From NCBI GenBank assembly GCA_002428995.1, contig DIYJ01000014.1, positions 197,247 to 261,246 on the forward strand: a stretch of DNA of 64,000 nucleotides, in the 5' to 3' direction. Under the pieces are notes generated by a model. That model saw only the letters and a list, made by a program, of their open reading frames with translations, did no database searches and was not told the DNA's origin. The translations under genes were made by a program, and so were the position numbers. Positions within the stretch are counted from its first letter, which is position 1. Each line of letters starts with the position of its first letter. The stretch comes from Flavobacteriales bacterium UBA6057 (GTDB lineage Bacteria; Bacteroidota; Bacteroidia; Flavobacteriales_G; Salibacteraceae). Shown piece by piece: positions 42,578 through 52,083 of the stretch.

Positions 42578-45500
42578 ATGCGATCAAAATACTTCTCATA
42601 CCTCAACAAGCTGAACAAGCGATCTGATGACAAGGCAAAATCGGAAGACCCTTCCGCTGAAGAGCTTGAACTCAAAGCCATTCGCGAGTCGGGCCTGTTT
42701 GACCGTGATTGGTACCTGAAGAGCAATGAAGACCTGAAGAATTTAAAGGAAGAAGCGCTGGTTCACTTCTACTTCCACGGCTGGAAAGAAGGGCGCTGGC
42801 CTTGCTACCTGTTTGATCCCAACTACTACCTGAATCAGTACCCGGATGTTGCAGCGGCCAACGTGAATCCGCTCTATCACTACATTCAGTGGGGAGAACG
42901 TGAAGGGCGGTCTCCTTCGGTGTTGTTTGATGCTGCTTTCTATGCCAATCAACTGGACGATGTCCCCGCACCTGCCAACTTGTTGGGAGATTACCTGATC
43001 AGGGGAAACAAGCAGGGAAAGTCGCCCAATCCTCACTTTGACGCTGCCTATTACCTGGAGCACAATCCGGACATACAGCAGGCGAACATCGATCCCTTCG
43101 AGCACTTCTTGTTTCAGGGTTACCGGGAAGAAAGAAACCCAAGCGCCAGGTTCGACCTGGCTCATTACCGGGCCAGTCACATGCAAGGCAGCGAAGAAGG
43201 CGCCAATCCACTTCTGCACTACATTGAGTTTGGTATCAAAGCCAACCTGTCCACCTCCCAGGAGGCTCCAGCGAGTAATGGCAACCTGTATGGTGAGCTA
43301 CAGAGGAACCACCGCACCAACGAAGGTTTTGAGCTTCCAAAGGGAATGGAACTCGACCCTTCTCAGAAGCTGGCCAAGGTGGTAGCGCTTTATCTGCCGC
43401 AGTTCCACCCCATACCTGAGAATGATGAATGGTGGGGCAAGGGCTTCACAGAGTGGCGCAACGTAACCCGAGGCCTTCCACGGTTCAAGGGTCATATACA
43501 GCCCAAACTTCCGCGCGATCTGGGTTATTACGATCTCAGGCGTGAAGAGGTGATGCGCGAACAGATCGAACTGGCGCGTCAATCAGGCTTGTTTGGATTT
43601 TGCTTCTACTACTATTCGTTCAACAACAAGCGCCTGCTGGAGTTACCACTCAACAACTACATCGCGCTCAAGGGCAATGATTTTCCCTTCTGCATCATGT
43701 GGGCCAACGAAAACTGGACCCGCACATGGGACGGTATGGAGCAAAACGTGCTCATCAAGCAGGACTATGACGATAAGGATGATGAGCAGTTTGTCGCAGA
43801 CATTGTAGAACTGTTCGCCTGCGAGAACTACATCCGGATAGGTGGACAACCTCTGTTCTTCATCTACCGGCCGGGCATCATTCCCGATGCAAAGGCAAAG
43901 ATTGAACGATGGCGAACGCTCTTTGAAAAGGCAGGCGAGCAACCCTTGATCTTCATGGTGCAGGGTTTTGGTGACAACGATCCTGAGGTGTTTGGCCTCG
44001 ATGGTGCCATCGAATTTCCACCGCACAAGCTCGTCAATAAGATGTCTCACATCAACAATGAACTGGAGGTGATCGACTCTGATTTTGCAGGTCACTATTT
44101 CAGCTATGACGACCTGGTGAATGCCAGCAGAAGCGAGCAAAACCCAGAACATCCCTTGATCAGGACCGTGCTTCCCGACTGGGACAACGAAGCCCGAAGA
44201 CCGGGCAGGGGAATGGGGTTTGTGGGTTCAACCCCCTCGAAATTTGGGCAATGGCTCAGCGACATGATCCATTTCGCGCGCAAGAACCCTGTGAATGGTG
44301 AGTCTTTTGTGTTTGTAAATGCCTGGAATGAGTGGGCAGAAGGAGCTTACCTGGAACCGGATACCCACTGGGGAAGCGCCTACCTGAATGCGGCCCGAAA
44401 GGCCATCTCAGGAGCAGTGAGGTCAGAATCGAAACTCCGACTCATTTATGTCGGCCATGATGCGCACCGCCACGGAGCGCAACTGCTCACCCTCAACATT
44501 GTCAAAACACTCGTGCAGACCTTTGGCATTGAGGTGCAGTTGATTCTGCTGGAAGGAGGACCGCTGGTGCAGGAATACCAAGAGGTATGTCCCGTTTACG
44601 TCATTGATCATCAGCCATCGAAGCTGAATGAAAAGCTCACGGAGCTGAAAGCCAACAACAACATCTCCCTCGCCATTTGCAATACGGTGGTTACGGGAGC
44701 GGTAAGCCAGGTGCTGCATGACCACAACATTCGGATGGTTCACCTGATCCACGAGTTGAAAACGCTGATCACCGAGCGCAATCTCGAATCCTCCGCCCAA
44801 GCCATCCAGGCGTGTGCAGATCATGTGGTATTTGCCTCTTCCTTCGTCAAAGACAGTTTTGAGCAGGTGGTCGGCAAGCTTGGAGAAAAGAGCTTGATCC
44901 GCCCACAGGGCATTTACCAGAAGATCGAACCTACAGAAGGAGCACATGGAGAACTCCGGGAAAAGCTCGGTATTCCTGAATCTTCGAAAGTGGTCCTCAA
45001 CCTGGGTTACGGAGACCTGAGAAAAGGCTTCGACCTTTTTGTAAACCTCGCCAAAACCATGGTTGCGAAGGATTCCGACTACCACTTTGTTTGGTTGGGA
45101 AGCATTGAAGAATCTCTGCTGCTCTGGCTCAACATTGACTTGGGCGATGCGCTCATGCGCTCCAACTTTCACATCATTCCTTTCCAGAAAAACGTCTCCC
45201 TCTATCTGGAGGGTTCGGATGTACTGGCCCTTACATCGCGGGAAGATCCTTTTCCATCGGTTGTGCTGGAAGCCCTCGGGTTTGGAACACCTGTGGTTGG
45301 CTTCAAGTCGGGCGGTGGCTATGAAGATGTTTTGAAAGACCCACTGAACGGAAGCCTTGTGGAGATGTCTGATGTGAATGGTATGGCCGAAGCCATCCGT
45401 CAACTGGTGGCGCAACCGAACAACGAAAAGGTGATAGAGGAGCGCATCGCCAATGCCACGAGCACCTACGACTGGAACAACTATGTGTTTGGCCTCCTCG

Positions 45501-46372
45501 AGCTGCTTGACCCAGGCCTCAAGCGTGTCTCAGTGGTCGTTCCCAACTACAACTACGAGCATCATATTGCCGAACGCCTCAAGAGCATCTTCATGCAGGA
45601 CTACCCTGTGTATGAGGTCATTGTTTTGGACGACAAATCGAAGGACAATAGCTTGCACGTCATTGAGCACACAGCTCAGGAGTTCAACAGAAGCATCAGG
45701 CTAATAGCCAATGACACAAACTCTGGAAATGTATTCAAGCAGTGGAAGAAAGGTTGTGATGAAGCCAGGGGAGAATTCTTGTGGATAGCTGAGGCTGATG
45801 ACCTGGCTGAAAAGGGCTTTCTATCACAATTAGCTTCTGAGATGGATGAAGAGACTGTGCTTGGTTTTACAGATTCACGCCAGATCGATGAAAACAGCAA
45901 GTTGCTTGGGGCTTCGTACCACTTCTACTATGAAACAGTGGATGCCAACCAGTTCTCGCAAGACTTTCACATGAGTGGGGAAGCGTTTGCTGCGCAGTTC
46001 CTTTCGGTTAAAAATCTCATTCTGAATGCGAGTGCCGTGCTCTTCAGAAAGGGTGCACTGCAAACCTCCATGGCTGAGCTTCAGGAGAAGCTGTTCACCT
46101 ATCGGGTGTGTGGAGATTGGCTGATTTACTGCGACCTTCTCGTGACGCCCGGAGCCAAGGTGTTTTACAAAAACGTGCCGCTGAACAGTCATCGCAGACA
46201 CCAGGAAAGTGTGACCCACTCCAACCTTTCTGAGGTTCAGTTAGAAGAAATTACATCTGTTCATAACCTGTTGAGTGACAAAACACAACTCAAGGATAAA
46301 ATCAAGGAGTCACAAGCCGCCTACATTTATGAGCTCAAAAATCAATTCGCAGCCATCAAAAACGACAACTAG
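42578..46372 (+). CDS. Four-part glycan enzyme: repeats + GH99-like (WbsX) + GT4 + GT2
   Basis: The 1264-residue product has four visible parts. Residues ~40-225 hold four to five ~45-residue repeats of the pattern FD..YYL..NPD....NP..HY...G..EGR.PS. Residues ~268-600 are a GH99-like/WbsX domain (LYLPQFHPIPENDEWWGKGF, MWANENWTRTWDG, NAWNEWAEGAYLEPD). Residues ~620-960 are a GT-B GT4 domain (NLGYGDLRKGFDLFVNLA, SREDPFPSVVLEALGFGTPV). Residues ~983-1240 are a GT-A GT2 domain (VSVVVPNYNYEHHIAERL, VLDDKSKDNS, EADDLAEKG). It should extend or remodel the exported glycan. The start is the ATG at 42578, 39 bases after wzt. Confidence 0.85.
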   Translation: MRSKYFSYLNKLNKRSDDKAKSEDPSAEELELKAIRESGLFDRDWYLKSNEDLKNLKEEALVHFYFHGWKEGRWPCYLFDPNYYLNQYPDVAAANVNPLYHYIQWGEREGRSPSVLFDAAFYANQLDDVPAPANLLGDYLIRGNKQGKSPNPHFDAAYYLEHNPDIQQANIDPFEHFLFQGYREERNPSARFDLAHYRASHMQGSEEGANPLLHYIEFGIKANLSTSQEAPASNGNLYGELQRNHRTNEGFELPKGMELDPSQKLAKVVALYLPQFHPIPENDEWWGKGFTEWRNVTRGLPRFKGHIQPKLPRDLGYYDLRREEVMREQIELARQSGLFGFCFYYYSFNNKRLLELPLNNYIALKGNDFPFCIMWANENWTRTWDGMEQNVLIKQDYDDKDDEQFVADIVELFACENYIRIGGQPLFFIYRPGIIPDAKAKIERWRTLFEKAGEQPLIFMVQGFGDNDPEVFGLDGAIEFPPHKLVNKMSHINNELEVIDSDFAGHYFSYDDLVNASRSEQNPEHPLIRTVLPDWDNEARRPGRGMGFVGSTPSKFGQWLSDMIHFARKNPVNGESFVFVNAWNEWAEGAYLEPDTHWGSAYLNAARKAISGAVRSESKLRLIYVGHDAHRHGAQLLTLNIVKTLVQTFGIEVQLILLEGGPLVQEYQEVCPVYVIDHQPSKLNEKLTELKANNNISLAICNTVVTGAVSQVLHDHNIRMVHLIHELKTLITERNLESSAQAIQACADHVVFASSFVKDSFEQVVGKLGEKSLIRPQGIYQKIEPTEGAHGELREKLGIPESSKVVLNLGYGDLRKGFDLFVNLAKTMVAKDSDYHFVWLGSIEESLLLWLNIDLGDALMRSNFHIIPFQKNVSLYLEGSDVLALTSREDPFPSVVLEALGFGTPVVGFKSGGGYEDVLKDPLNGSLVEMSDVNGMAEAIRQLVAQPNNEKVIEERIANATSTYDWNNYVFGLLELLDPGLKRVSVVVPNYNYEHHIAERLKSIFMQDYPVYEVIVLDDKSKDNSLHVIEHTAQEFNRSIRLIANDTNSGNVFKQWKKGCDEARGEFLWIAEADDLAEKGFLSQLASEMDEETVLGFTDSRQIDENSKLLGASYHFYYETVDANQFSQDFHMSGEAFAAQFLSVKNLILNASAVLFRKGALQTSMAELQEKLFTYRVCGDWLIYCDLLVTPGAKVFYKNVPLNSHRRHQESVTHSNLSEVQLEEITSVHNLLSDKTQLKDKIKESQAAYIYELKNQFAAIKNDN

Positions 46373-46408
46373 CTCGTCTGAAAAGCTAAAGAAACAAGCA
46401 GGGAAAGC

Positions 46409-47536
46409 ATGGGGAAAATGAGGATAGGATATGTAGCCGGGAACCTTGGCCAGGTAGGCGAGGGCTTCAAAAAGACCGGTGAAGACATTTTTGAAGAGGT
46501 CGGAAGAAACACGGGGAATCTTGCGTTTTGGTATGCAAGTCAGCTCCTGTTTGACCACGAAGTTTCGCTCGTTGGCTGGTATACCAAGCCCGAGGACTTA
46601 AAGGACAAGGTGGACCTTCTCTTTTTTCCAGCTGCCAACTGGCTCAATGAACGATCAGACCTGCAATGCCTGGCTGATTTGCTGAAGAACTTCGACCTTC
46701 CATGCGTGATTGTCGGGCTGGGAGCACAGTCAGAATCTGAGAACGTTTTTCCAAAACTGAAAGAAGGCACTGTAGCATTCCTTAAAGAGGTTTCTGCACG
46801 AACTCCACACCTGTTTTTGAGGGGCAAATTCTCTGAAAAAGTCTGTCACCATTACGGAGTAAAAAACACCAAAGTGGCTGGATGTCCTTCGATCCTGATC
46901 AATAACAACAGGCAACTTGGAAAGGTCATTGAGGACCGATTTATCAACGCGCCAAAGCGGATTGTGGTCCACACCAGTGTATACAAACCAGCGCTTCAAG
47001 CTGTGGAGCGTGCCTTGATCAAGTACGTCATGCTTCATCAGGGAGTCTACAATATTCAGGATCCGCTCAGCGCGATCAAGCTGGTGATCGGTGAAGAGCT
47101 GAACAGTGCTGAATCGGTTTACATTGAGCGCTACCGCGATTATGCCGCACCGGATATGTCGCTGAACGACTTCATGCGCTTCCTCGCGAATCATGGAAGC
47201 GTGTACATCGATATCAACTCCTGGATACACTCGATGCGATCCTTTTCTCACAGCCTTGGTTTGAGAATCCATGGAACGATTCTGTCACTGCTCTCCGGCA
47301 CTCCGGCCATTTGCCTCTCACATGACACGCGTACCCGTGAGCTCAGCGAAACGCTGTTTGTCCCGACCATCACGGCACAGGAATTCTTGAACTACGATTC
47401 CATCGCAGACACTTTTGCTTCCATAGAATTCAACGGCAAAGCCTTTGAAGACAACCGGACGCAACTGGCCGGAATGTATCGCTACCTGTTCAAGGAGTTA
47501 GAGATTCAGCCTTCGCAACACCTTGCGAAGTACTGA
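46409..47536 (+). CDS. Polysaccharide pyruvyl transferase family protein
   Basis: The 375-residue product fits the CsaB/WcaK family: an N-terminal region with LPCVIVGLGAQSESE, the central HLFLRGKFSEKVCHHYGVKN and the C-terminal motif GLRIHGTILSLLSGTPAICL with its conserved Arg and His. Family members add ketal pyruvate from phosphoenolpyruvate to a glycan. Some members lack activity, so the pyruvylation is inferred. It lies 36 bases after the multidomain GT gene, in the same direction. A second ATG three codons in is an alternative start. Confidence 0.8.
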   Translation: MGKMRIGYVAGNLGQVGEGFKKTGEDIFEEVGRNTGNLAFWYASQLLFDHEVSLVGWYTKPEDLKDKVDLLFFPAANWLNERSDLQCLADLLKNFDLPCVIVGLGAQSESENVFPKLKEGTVAFLKEVSARTPHLFLRGKFSEKVCHHYGVKNTKVAGCPSILINNNRQLGKVIEDRFINAPKRIVVHTSVYKPALQAVERALIKYVMLHQGVYNIQDPLSAIKLVIGEELNSAESVYIERYRDYAAPDMSLNDFMRFLANHGSVYIDINSWIHSMRSFSHSLGLRIHGTILSLLSGTPAICLSHDTRTRELSETLFVPTITAQEFLNYDSIADTFASIEFNGKAFEDNRTQLAGMYRYLFKELEIQPSQHLAKY

Positions 47537-47602
47537 TCGGTTTCCTGGCCCTGACCCATTGCTGCCGGAGCCAGGTAAGCGTTCAACACCTCAAAAGCCT
47601 CC

Positions 47603-49486
47603 ATGCCGAATCGTCTGACATTTTGGTTGGTGCTCTTGTGCACCATTTGCATCACAGCCTTGGTGTATGTGCCCAGTCTTGATGGTCCGTTTGTGCTGGA
47701 CGATCAAACCACCATTGAGAACAGCCGGTACATGAACAACCCGGGCTCTATGTTGGACCTATCTCTGAAAGAACACATTGTACACCGCTCAGCAGCGCGC
47801 CTATCACTGTGGTTGACAAAGAGGAGAACTGGTTCCATGGATCCAAGAGGATTCCATCTGGTGGATTTGGTGATCCACCTTCTGAACGGAATCTTGCTGT
47901 TCTTCTTTTCACGACTCCTCATCCGACACACTTACAAGCCGGAGAATCGAAACCCTTCGCACGCGTGGATCCCAGCCATTGTAGCTGCTATATTTTTACT
48001 CCATCCCATTCAAACACAGGCCGTGAACTATGCCTCGCAGCGAATGGCTCAGATGGTGGTGTTCTTCAACCTTTTGGCACTCATCAGCTACCTGCGTTTT
48101 CGGTCCGGCCCTTTCCCTGGAATCAAGTCATTGGCTTGGTTGGTCGCTTTTTCGGTGAGCTGTGTGCTCGCGCTACTCTCCAAAGGCAACGCTGCTACCA
48201 TTCCGCTTCAGTTGCTCGCGCTTGAGGTGTTCATTCTGTCGCTGACCGATCACAACAAGCGTTGGATCATTGGGTGGTCATCCTTGGTCGCGATTGGCAT
48301 TCTCATGGCCGCTTTCATTGTCCCACTTCCGGTGGATGATATCCGCATTACCCGGCTAGATTACTTGTTGACTCAGCCTTGGGTGGTGCTGAATTACCTG
48401 CGCCTGTTGATCATTCCCTGGCCGCTTTCCTTTGATCACCCGGTACCTCTGTGGTCTGAAATGGGCATTGCTGTGACGGTGGCTTCTGTTTTTGCTCATC
48501 TTGCCTTCCTCGCACTGACTCTATTCTGGGCCCGAAAGCAACCTCTTCTTGCCTTTGGAATCTGGTTCATATACCTCTCGTTATCCATCGAGAGCAGCAT
48601 CATTCCTCTTCGGGATCTGATGGTCGAACACAGATTGTACCTTCCCATCATCGGCTTTGCACTTATTGTTGCTGACTTACTCTCATCCCTGAAATTGAAA
48701 CAGTTCGCTGTCGTGTCTGCGCTGCTCGCTGTGATGATGTCATGGGGAACCTGGCAGCGAAATCAGGTATGGAAATCGGAGTGGAGTCTTTGGCAATCGG
48801 CTCTGGATACCTATCCAAGAAGTTACTACGCCCTCACCCAACAAGCCAACGCACTCCTGGACAGGGGAGACTCAGCCCTCGCCACACAGTACCTTGACAG
48901 TGCGTTAGCCATAGAACCTACCAGCGCTACAGCTCTGAATTCACGCGCACTGATCTATATAGAAGAGGGCAACTACTACGATGCGCTGCAATGCTTTGAC
49001 CAGATCTATCAGTTGGAGCCTTCCTATTGGCCTGCGTTGCTGAACCATGGTTACATGGAGGAGCGGCTGAACCAACCTTCAGAAGCTGCGAAGAGGTATC
49101 AAATGGCTGTGGCTCGATGCAAAGGCTGTGGTGAGCCCCACCTTTTCCTGGGAACCTTGTTCCTGAATGAGAACAAATTTGCACAGGCCGACAAGCATTT
49201 TCAGCTGGCTGCGGAAAAGGGGTATTCAAGCGCTCGTTTGTTCAACAACCACGGCTATCTTAAGCTGTTAATGAACGACACCAGTCAGGCAGTGGCGTTG
49301 TTTGAGCAAAGCCTGGCACTTCGGCCAAACTACGTAAACCCCATGATGAGCCTGGGAAAAATCTATCTGTCTAGAAAAGACACACTTACGGCTCAACTTC
49401 ACTTTATTAACATATTATCCACAGAACCAGCCAACCATGAGGCCAGGGAATTCGTTCTCCTTATCGATCCATCGGAACGTCCGTAA
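47603..49486 (+). CDS. GT-C fold membrane glycosyltransferase-like protein with TPR tail
   Basis: The 627-residue product has 10 or so membrane helices in its first ~390 residues and, in the first external loop, the GT-C acidic motif LDDQTTI (Asp33-Asp34). The C-terminal ~230 residues are TPR repeats (ALDRGDSALATQYLDSALAI, ALNSRALIYIEEGNYYDALQ). This is the architecture of bacterial TMTC-like O-mannosyltransferase relatives. GT-C enzymes use polyprenyl-phosphate sugars, which the GT2 at 32533 could supply; that link is an inference. It ends the main glycan run. Confidence 0.75.
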   Translation: MPNRLTFWLVLLCTICITALVYVPSLDGPFVLDDQTTIENSRYMNNPGSMLDLSLKEHIVHRSAARLSLWLTKRRTGSMDPRGFHLVDLVIHLLNGILLFFFSRLLIRHTYKPENRNPSHAWIPAIVAAIFLLHPIQTQAVNYASQRMAQMVVFFNLLALISYLRFRSGPFPGIKSLAWLVAFSVSCVLALLSKGNAATIPLQLLALEVFILSLTDHNKRWIIGWSSLVAIGILMAAFIVPLPVDDIRITRLDYLLTQPWVVLNYLRLLIIPWPLSFDHPVPLWSEMGIAVTVASVFAHLAFLALTLFWARKQPLLAFGIWFIYLSLSIESSIIPLRDLMVEHRLYLPIIGFALIVADLLSSLKLKQFAVVSALLAVMMSWGTWQRNQVWKSEWSLWQSALDTYPRSYYALTQQANALLDRGDSALATQYLDSALAIEPTSATALNSRALIYIEEGNYYDALQCFDQIYQLEPSYWPALLNHGYMEERLNQPSEAAKRYQMAVARCKGCGEPHLFLGTLFLNENKFAQADKHFQLAAEKGYSSARLFNNHGYLKLLMNDTSQAVALFEQSLALRPNYVNPMMSLGKIYLSRKDTLTAQLHFINILSTEPANHEAREFVLLIDPSERP

Positions 49487-49620
49487 TGCCTTAGAAACAG
49501 AGCAAAAATGGCAAGCGGATTTTAGACCAATGGTTCATTTTTTAAGATAGAAATAATTTAACCCCAACATCGACAGTTGACGAAGGCCGTAAACTTGTCG
49601 TGCAAAAGAAACCGTAAGTA

Positions 49621-49977
49621 ATGAAGCACTTTTTTACTCTGATGATGATCATTTTCGCTACCGCGTCATTCGCGCAGGTAGATGGAAATAATGGTACCAC
49701 CAGAGACCAACGAACAACTGGTATTCAGCAAATCGATTACGATGCAAACGTGAGCGTTTATGCTGTTGACGGTCAGCTCGTTTTGGTCTCCTCACTTTCT
49801 CAGGCATTTGAAACGATTGACGTTTTCAATATCCAGGGAAGCTTGATGACTTCTCGTGTTGCGAACAGCACACAAGAGTCTATTGACGTGAGCGGCTACA
49901 TTCCTGGAGTCTACTTCGTTCAGGCGAGGATTGACGGAGAAATGGTCGTTAAGAAGGTATTTATCTCTGGCCGTTAA
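49621..49977 (+). CDS. Mini-protein consisting of a signal peptide and a T9SS-type sorting domain
   Basis: The 118-residue product has a signal peptide (MKHFFTLMMIIFATASFAQ), a ~22-residue polar linker, and then about 75 residues that follow the T9SS C-terminal domain pattern (NVSVYAVDGQLVLVSS, IDVFNIQGSLMTSRV, IPGVYFVQARIDG, VVKKVFISGR). The usual YPNP opening is missing. If processed like other cargo, only ~25 residues would remain after removal of the domain, so it is not a typical secreted enzyme or adhesin. It has its own terminator. Confidence 0.7.
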   Translation: MKHFFTLMMIIFATASFAQVDGNNGTTRDQRTTGIQQIDYDANVSVYAVDGQLVLVSSLSQAFETIDVFNIQGSLMTSRVANSTQESIDVSGYIPGVYFVQARIDGEMVVKKVFISGR

Positions 49978-50003
49978 TTCAGGCTGAGATTCACCAAACT
50001 GTG

Positions 50004-50032
50004 AAAGGCGCTCCTTAGGGGCGCCTTTTTTT
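50004..50032 (+). terminator. Rho-independent terminator
   Basis: An 11-bp stem with one G-T pair (from 50004, right arm ending 50028) and a 3-base TTA loop runs into seven T. It ends the mini-protein transcript. Confidence 0.9.
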
Positions 50033-50096
50033 ATGGTTGAAATCTTTAACAGAGCGGGTAAAATCCGCCTGAGCTTCATCGTTTCTTTGCTTTGAG

Positions 50097-51599
50097 ATGA
50101 AGTCCCCATTGAAAAAGCTGGCCGGCCAAACTGCGATCTATGGATTGAGCAGCATCCTCGGGCGCTTTTTGAACTACATGCTGACGCCACTCTACACGAG
50201 TGCGCTGGTCTTCACCACCGATCAGTATGGCATCATCACAGAGATGTACAGCTATGTAGCCTTCCTGGTGGTGTTTCTTATGTATGGAATGGAAACGGCT
50301 TTCTTCCGCTACTTCTCGGAAGAAGGCAGGGACAAAACCACGGTGTATTCAACCGCCCTTTGGTCGCTGGTGGTCACCTCTTCTTTCTTCATCGCCTTTG
50401 TTTCCATATTCTCTCAGCCCATTGCCAACCTGATCGGCTATCCTGACAATGCACAGTTTGTAACCTGGTTTGGGATCATCGTTGGGCTGGATGCCCTCAT
50501 TACCATTCCGCTGGCGCGGCTGCGGGCAGAAAACCGACCGCTGCGTTTTGCCTTCATCAATCTGAGCTTCATTGGCCTGAACATAGGTCTGAACTTGTTC
50601 TTTCTGGCCTATTGCCTTCCCTTGTACAAGTCAGGCGACACCAACTGGCTGATTGATACTTTCTACAATCCAGACATAGGTGTCGGGTATGTATTCATCG
50701 CCAACCTGATCGCCAGTGTTGGTAGATTCCTGCTGGTGATTCCAGAGTTTACGTTGCTCAAGCGTGTATTCAGCGTGCAGCTCTGGAAGTCGATGCTGCG
50801 TTATGCAACGCCATTGCTCATTGTTGGTCTTGCGGGCATTACCAACGAACACCTGGACAAACCTCTGCTGAAGTGGATCCTCATTCCCACCCTCGGTGAA
50901 GAAGAAGCCATGTCGCAGCTCGGCATTTACGGAGGGGTTTACAAGCTGAGCATTGCCATTACCCTCTTTGTTCAGGCCTATCGATACGCAGCGGAACCGT
51001 TCTTCTTTGACCAAAAAAGCAACGAACACGCGAAGGGTACCTACGCGCGCATGCTGCACCTCTTCACCGCATTCGTACTCTTTTCCTTCCTGGTGATCAC
51101 GCTGTTCATGGACCTTTTCAAGCATTTCCTCCAAAGCGATGCTTATTGGGTAGCGCTGGATGTGGTTCCTGTGCTTTTGATGGCCAACATTTTCCTGGGT
51201 ATCTACTATAACCTGAGTCTTTGGTATAAACTCACCGATCGCACCATTTATGGCTCCTACATTGCCCTGGGAGGCGCCTTGATAACCATTGCCCTGAACG
51301 TTTGGTGGATTCCCATATTTGGATTTCGGGGCTCAGCCTGGGCTACCTTCTGCTGCTACTTGCTCATGGCTTGCACATCCTACGTTTTGGGACAGCGACA
51401 TTATAAGGTGCCCTACAACCTCATAAAAATCGGTGGCTATTTCCTGCTGGCATTGATCATTTTCTTCGTTCATCCGCTGGTGAATCCAGAATCTTGGTTT
51501 TTGCTTTACGGCTTCCGGCTTCTGCTCATTGCAGCCTTCATCGGCACCATTGCCTACATCGAATTCTTCAACCCAAAACGACATGTCTCTGACCATTGA
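50097..51599 (+). CDS. Polysaccharide flippase-like membrane protein (MOP/MviN superfamily)
   Basis: The 500-residue product is polytopic, with 12-14 membrane helices, and starts with the typical MKSPLKKLAGQTAIYGLSSI, an amphipathic lead-in of Wzx-type exporters. It would flip a lipid-linked saccharide across the inner membrane. In many Bacteroidota this gene sits upstream of dut, as here, so it probably belongs to a core envelope cluster rather than to the ABC-dependent glycan locus before it. It overlaps dut by 17 bases. Confidence 0.8.
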   Translation: MKSPLKKLAGQTAIYGLSSILGRFLNYMLTPLYTSALVFTTDQYGIITEMYSYVAFLVVFLMYGMETAFFRYFSEEGRDKTTVYSTALWSLVVTSSFFIAFVSIFSQPIANLIGYPDNAQFVTWFGIIVGLDALITIPLARLRAENRPLRFAFINLSFIGLNIGLNLFFLAYCLPLYKSGDTNWLIDTFYNPDIGVGYVFIANLIASVGRFLLVIPEFTLLKRVFSVQLWKSMLRYATPLLIVGLAGITNEHLDKPLLKWILIPTLGEEEAMSQLGIYGGVYKLSIAITLFVQAYRYAAEPFFFDQKSNEHAKGTYARMLHLFTAFVLFSFLVITLFMDLFKHFLQSDAYWVALDVVPVLLMANIFLGIYYNLSLWYKLTDRTIYGSYIALGGALITIALNVWWIPIFGFRGSAWATFCCYLLMACTSYVLGQRHYKVPYNLIKIGGYFLLALIIFFVHPLVNPESWFLLYGFRLLLIAAFIGTIAYIEFFNPKRHVSDH

Positions 51600-52026
51600 A
51601 ATCATCAATAACAGCCACCACGAACTACCCAGCTACGCCACGGAACATTCGGCTGGAATGGACTTGCGGGCTTTCCTTCCGGAACAATCGATCACACTAC
51701 AACCAGGGGAATACCGATTGATTCCCACGGGGCTTTCTCTGGCGCTGCCTTCTGGTTACGAAGCACAGATTCGCCCGCGCTCCGGTCTGGCATTCAAGAA
51801 GGGCATCACCGTATTGAACAGCCCTGGAACGATTGATGCCGACTATCGCGGGGATGTAGGCGTGTTGCTGATCAATCATTCACAAGCAGCCTTCGAGGTG
51901 AAGGACGGTGAGCGCATTGCGCAAATGGTGATCGCGCGGCACGAAACCGTAGCCTGGAAACCTGTTCAGGCACTCTCCGCAACAGTTCGTGGTGCTGGAG
52001 GGTTTGGCCACACCGGGACATCCTGA
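51583..52026 (+). CDS. dut: dUTP diphosphatase
   Basis: The 147-residue product has the five trimeric-dUTPase motifs: AGMDLRAF, RPRSGLAFKKG, GTIDADYRGDVGV, GERIAQMVI and RGAGGFGHTG. It hydrolyses dUTP to dUMP and pyrophosphate, which keeps uracil out of DNA and feeds thymidylate synthesis. The ATG at 51583 begins at the first strand (MSLTIEIINNS); upstream in-frame codons lie inside the flippase gene. Confidence 0.97.
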   Translation: MSLTIEIINNSHHELPSYATEHSAGMDLRAFLPEQSITLQPGEYRLIPTGLSLALPSGYEAQIRPRSGLAFKKGITVLNSPGTIDADYRGDVGVLLINHSQAAFEVKDGERIAQMVIARHETVAWKPVQALSATVRGAGGFGHTGTS

Positions 52027-52083
52027 GTTGTGGCTTTGGCACAGTGGTTGCTTTTTGGGTCGCTTTTGAAAACCCCAACAGAG

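Noticed and set aside
44423..45415. 330-codon open frame on the minus strand inside the multidomain glycan enzyme gene
   Set aside because: It lies wholly antisense to clear GT4-domain coding sequence, and its translation shows no signal, domain or sensible composition.
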